From positions 2,852,001 to 2,916,000 of the forward strand of contig JADJQZ010000001.1 in NCBI GenBank assembly GCA_016712465.1: a DNA stretch of 64,000 bases. The letters are read 5' to 3'. The notes under the pieces were generated by a model, which worked only from the letters and a program-made list of their open reading frames with translations, searched no databases and was not told the origin of the DNA. This document shows, one piece after another, positions 61,798 through 64,000 of this stretch (position 1 is the first letter of the stretch; each line of letters starts with the position of its first letter). Source of the stretch: Candidatus Obscuribacter sp. (GTDB taxonomy: Bacteria > Cyanobacteriota > Vampirovibrionia > Obscuribacterales > Obscuribacteraceae). The translations under genes were made by a program, and so were the position numbers.

Positions 61798-63114
61798 ATG
61801 ATGAGGCTGAACATGACGATTCAAGCGAGGCAAGAGCTATTGGAGGTGTTGCGGATGCAGTACCCCAGTGCCGGACCGGAGGAGCGGAAGCGCATTCTGA
61901 CTGGATTTGTTGAGGCAACAGGGTATTCCAGGAAGCATGCGATTTCATTACTCAACAAAAGACTGAACAAAGCCGCAAGAGGTTGGGGCGCCGCTCCAGG
62001 ATTGGCAAGGATGTGCTCTTGGCGCTGATAGAGGTCTGGCATTTGTCCAACCGTATTTGCTCCAAACGCCTGGTTCCCTTTCTGCCGGATCTTGTCCAGG
62101 AACTCGAAAGAGCCCAAGCGCTGCAACTGACTGCCGAAGAACGGAGCCAATTGCTTGCCCTCAGTGCCTCAAGCGTCGACAGACTTTAAAGGGCGAAAGG
62201 CGAAAATATGAGCGAAGCCGCAGCACAACCAAGCGCTCGTCTTTAGTTCGCTCTAAGGTGAAAGTGCGAACTTTCACAGAATGGAGTGACGTGACGCCCG
62301 GATTCTTTGAAATTGATACCGTCGCGCATTGCTCCAGAGACGTCAGTGGACGATACCTTTCAACCTTAAACATGACGGACATCGCCACCTGCTGGACCGA
62401 GCCGATTGCACTAACAAGGAAAGGTTCGATAGAAGTCATAGCAGCGCTGGAGAAGGTGCTCGAAGTACTGCCCTTTCCGCTGAAAGGACTCGATTCCGAT
62501 AATGGTAGTGAGTTCATGAATGAAGACTTTGTCAAATGGTGTGAGCTGAAAAGACTGACCTTTACACGGTCCCGCGAGTACAAGAAAAACGACCAGCCTG
62601 GATAGAAGAAAAGAACGGTTCAGTGGTAAGAAAGCTTGTTGGGAAGAGTCGATACGAAGGAAAGAAGGCCTGGCGGATTCTCAATGAGTACTACTCAGTG
62701 GCTCGGCTCTACATCAATTTTTTTCAGCCAACGCAGAAGTTGCTATTCAAACATCGGAAAGGCTCTAAAACATACAGAAAATATGACAGAGCTAGAACTC
62801 CATATCAACGAGTTTTAGAGAGTGCCCATGTCTCAGAGCAGGATAAGAATGAACTGAGGCGGCTCAAAGAAGGTTTAAGCATGGTCCGACTCAAGAAGGA
62901 ACTGGAACGGCTCGGAGCCGATCTGCGGAAACTTGCGGTGGATAGCCCGGACCCTCTTGGAGCCGCCGCCGTAGCACAACGAATTGCGACTCACAAGTTC
63001 ATCCGAGAGTCTAATCAACGCGCACATTCTCTTACCGAGTTACAACCGATGCAAAGAAACCGCTTCGAAGCAGAGCTTCGGCGCACAATTCAGCCTTGCC
63101 GGGAGGAACGCTGA
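61798..63114 (+). pseudogene. DDE (integrase-core) transposase, three frameshifts
   Basis: Pieces in successive frames: LTGFVEATGYSRKHAISLLN; GRRSRIGKDVLLALIEVWHL to ASSVDRL; then FFEIDTVAHCSRDVSGRYLS with GLDSDNGSEFMNEDFVKW; and finally VVRKLVGKSRYEGKKAWRIL with PTQKLLFKHRKGSKTYRKYD. Each junction (about 61982, 62189 and 62597) is repaired by adding one base: near GCAAGAGG, in a T-run, and in CAGCCTGG (making CAGGCCTGG). The DDE residues are Asp in EIDTVAH, Asp in DSDNGSE, and Glu in the repaired IEEKNG. ATG 61798 has AAGGGG upstream. Confidence 0.85.
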
Positions 63115-63257
63115 TTTCAGCTAAGGACTTTCTCGAAACTGCTAAACGTTCTACCGTTGATAGTGCCCTGATGCGCTTGCTTAAAGACGGAAGTATAACG
63201 AGGATAGGTTGGGGTCAATACCAAATACCAGAACATGCGTTACCTGTTGAGTGCTAA
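63111..63257 (+). CDS. Small AbiEi-N/DUF6088-like winged-helix ORF inside the IS
   Basis: 48 codons from CTG 63111, overlapping the transposase stop, with GGGAGG four bases upstream. The translation, SAKDFLETAKRSTVDSALMR, then LLKDGSITRIGWGQYQIP, fits the N-terminal winged helix of AbiEi-type antitoxins, where the R-x-G-x-G-x-Y-x-x-P end is typical. Only this domain is present. Either a cargo ORF, an appended domain of the transposase, or a remnant of a type IV toxin-antitoxin gene. Confidence 0.4.
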   Translation: MISAKDFLETAKRSTVDSALMRLLKDGSITRIGWGQYQIPEHALPVEC

Positions 63258-63290
63258 CAGCAGCTAAAGCTGCTATTAACCCTCAACAGG
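63243..63290. terminator. Nested hairpin after the winged-helix ORF
   Basis: Outer arms CCTGTTGAG / CTCAACAGG and inner arms AGCAGC / GCTGCT. It starts inside the last codons of the small ORF. Only a weak T-tract follows. Likely a terminator within the element. Confidence 0.6.
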
Positions 63291-63483
63291 TTTCACTTTA
63301 ATGACTACCCCAATAATAATCGCCTTCGGTACGATTCTTTCTGACGCAACAGTTGGCCTCGGGTACGGATTTAATTTGACGCAATACGGATAATTTCACT
63401 CACGCCCCAATTTCTGAAAAGACGGGGGTGGGCCTTGATTTGCGGAATGCACCGGTTTGGACGCCTGGTCACGCCCGTAAGTG

Positions 63484-63999
63484 CTACTTTGGCTGCGAAC
63501 TTTCAGGCGTTGCATTCTCCGCTTGAGCCGTCGTAATCATGTCGCGGCTGGCCTTTTGCATGAAGAGAATGTTCCGTAAGGTACTGTCTTTGCCGGAAAG
63601 CCAGTCTGTCTTGCCCGTGGCCTGCATGGGCACAAAGGGCGGCTTGGGAGTCATATCCATAACTGTGGCAGTTTCTTTCGTCTTGTCATTGTCGCCCATG
63701 AGACGCTCAGCGGTAATAGCAGCTTCCGCACCGCCGTAGATTGGCGCTCTTTGTCCGATATAGTCGCGAATAGCGGGATTGGCTCTGAGAATGCGGCTTG
63801 CCGCGTGCTTGGCTTCGCTGCCCAGGATGCGACCACCTTCCACGAAGGAGCGAGGGGAGTTGAGTCTGATCGCTTGCAGGGAAGTTGGTCTCAAGGGTGA
63901 AATGTGAGGGTCGTTGGCGTGGAATTGCGAGCGCAGGAAGTCGGACATGCGGTTCACTTCCGCATTGGCCTTGACCGCATCCATGCCACCTGCCACCAG
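63484..63999 (-). CDS. Unrecognised protein, 5' end cut by window edge
   Basis: At least 171 codons on the minus strand, open to the right edge; a GTG at 63996 is possible but no Shine-Dalgarno can be seen. The product is helical and Ala/Arg rich at first (MDAVKANAEVNRMSDFLRSQ) and disordered later (TKETATVMDMTPKPPFVPM). No motif, signal or membrane segment recognised. The upstream 63403-63483 gap shows nothing. Confidence 0.5.
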   Translation of the reverse strand: MVAGGMDAVKANAEVNRMSDFLRSQFHANDPHISPLRPTSLQAIRLNSPRSFVEGGRILGSEAKHAASRILRANPAIRDYIGQRAPIYGGAEAAITAERLMGDNDKTKETATVMDMTPKPPFVPMQATGKTDWLSGKDSTLRNILFMQKASRDMITTAQAENATPESSQPK

Positions 64000-64000
64000 T

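Larger units (their letters stand above)
61693..63402 (+). mobile_element. Insertion sequence with rve-type transposase
   Basis: About 1.7 kb between imperfect inverted repeats of roughly 80 bp. Left end: TGAGCGAAATTAT, then AATAAATCGTACCCG and TCAGATAAAATCGTACC. Right end read inward: TGAGTGAAATTAT, then TTAAATCCGTACCCG and TCAGAAAGAATCGTACC. No target duplication is obvious. Contains a frameshifted transposase and a small winged-helix ORF. No decision between IS481 and unclassified groups is possible by eye. Confidence 0.75.

Overview
The window looks like a chromosome segment of a non-photosynthetic member of the Cyanobacteriota, most likely a Melainabacteria/Vampirovibrionia relative of the Obscuribacter type. 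This is inference. It rests on the ATP synthase gene order (atpI-like, a, c, b', b, delta, alpha, gamma, with a separate b' gene and with beta and epsilon absent), which is the split cyanobacterial arrangement, on sepF, and on many TPR proteins plus a Hanks kinase, with no photosynthesis gene in view. Genes often start with GTG or TTG, and many have a TATAAT or TAGAAT box close upstream.

Layout. 0-8.7 kb: a DUF2156 protein (cut by the left edge), a GH24 lysozyme, a flavin disulfide reductase, an SGNH hydrolase, a TPR protein, a Ser/Thr kinase with TPRs, a DUF2314 lipoprotein, and a small ORF interrupted by an in-frame TGA. 8.9-12.5 kb: an acyl-CoA carboxylase cluster with intact carboxyltransferase and biotin-carrier genes, but a biotin carboxylase homologue that is frameshifted and has lost its catalytic residues. 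12.5-14.5 kb: a beta-propeller lipoprotein and a secreted FKBP.

14.5-28.2 kb is accessory. A 21-bp near-perfect repeat of the 3' end of tRNA-Thr(CGU) lies at both ends, so this reads as an island integrated at that tRNA. It holds a tail-to-tail ParE/ParD pair, broken gene remnants, a complete type I restriction-modification operon (hsdR-hsdM-hsdS), a P-loop kinase gene split and separated from its promoter by IS256-like and IS21-like elements, and a two-gene DUF6680/GrlR-like unit beside the tRNA. No integrase was found.

28.3-61.5 kb is housekeeping: a Cys-peptidase-like protein, a probable structured RNA with a terminator, then M16 peptidase-dut-dapB-dapA-rnj-mnmH on the plus strand. On the minus strand is smc-scpA-scpB-ispD-sepF (chromosome condensation, isoprenoid synthesis, division); smc carries a one-base frameshift. 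Then come an MshEN-repeat protein, an SGNH protein, a TPR protein, tgt, a PspA/Vipp1 protein, the ATP synthase operon, a SpoIID-domain protein, a site-2 protease, an FmdB zinc ribbon followed by 29-bp tandem repeats, and a TPR-panB pair.

61.6-64 kb: a third, multiply frameshifted insertion sequence with an rve-type transposase and a small AbiEi-like winged-helix ORF, then the end of an unrecognised gene cut by the right edge.

Orf-breaking indels are concentrated in the mobile elements, are mostly consistent with deletions, and several sit where an intact GGCC or a homopolymer would be expected. Some, especially in smc, may therefore be assembly errors rather than mutations.
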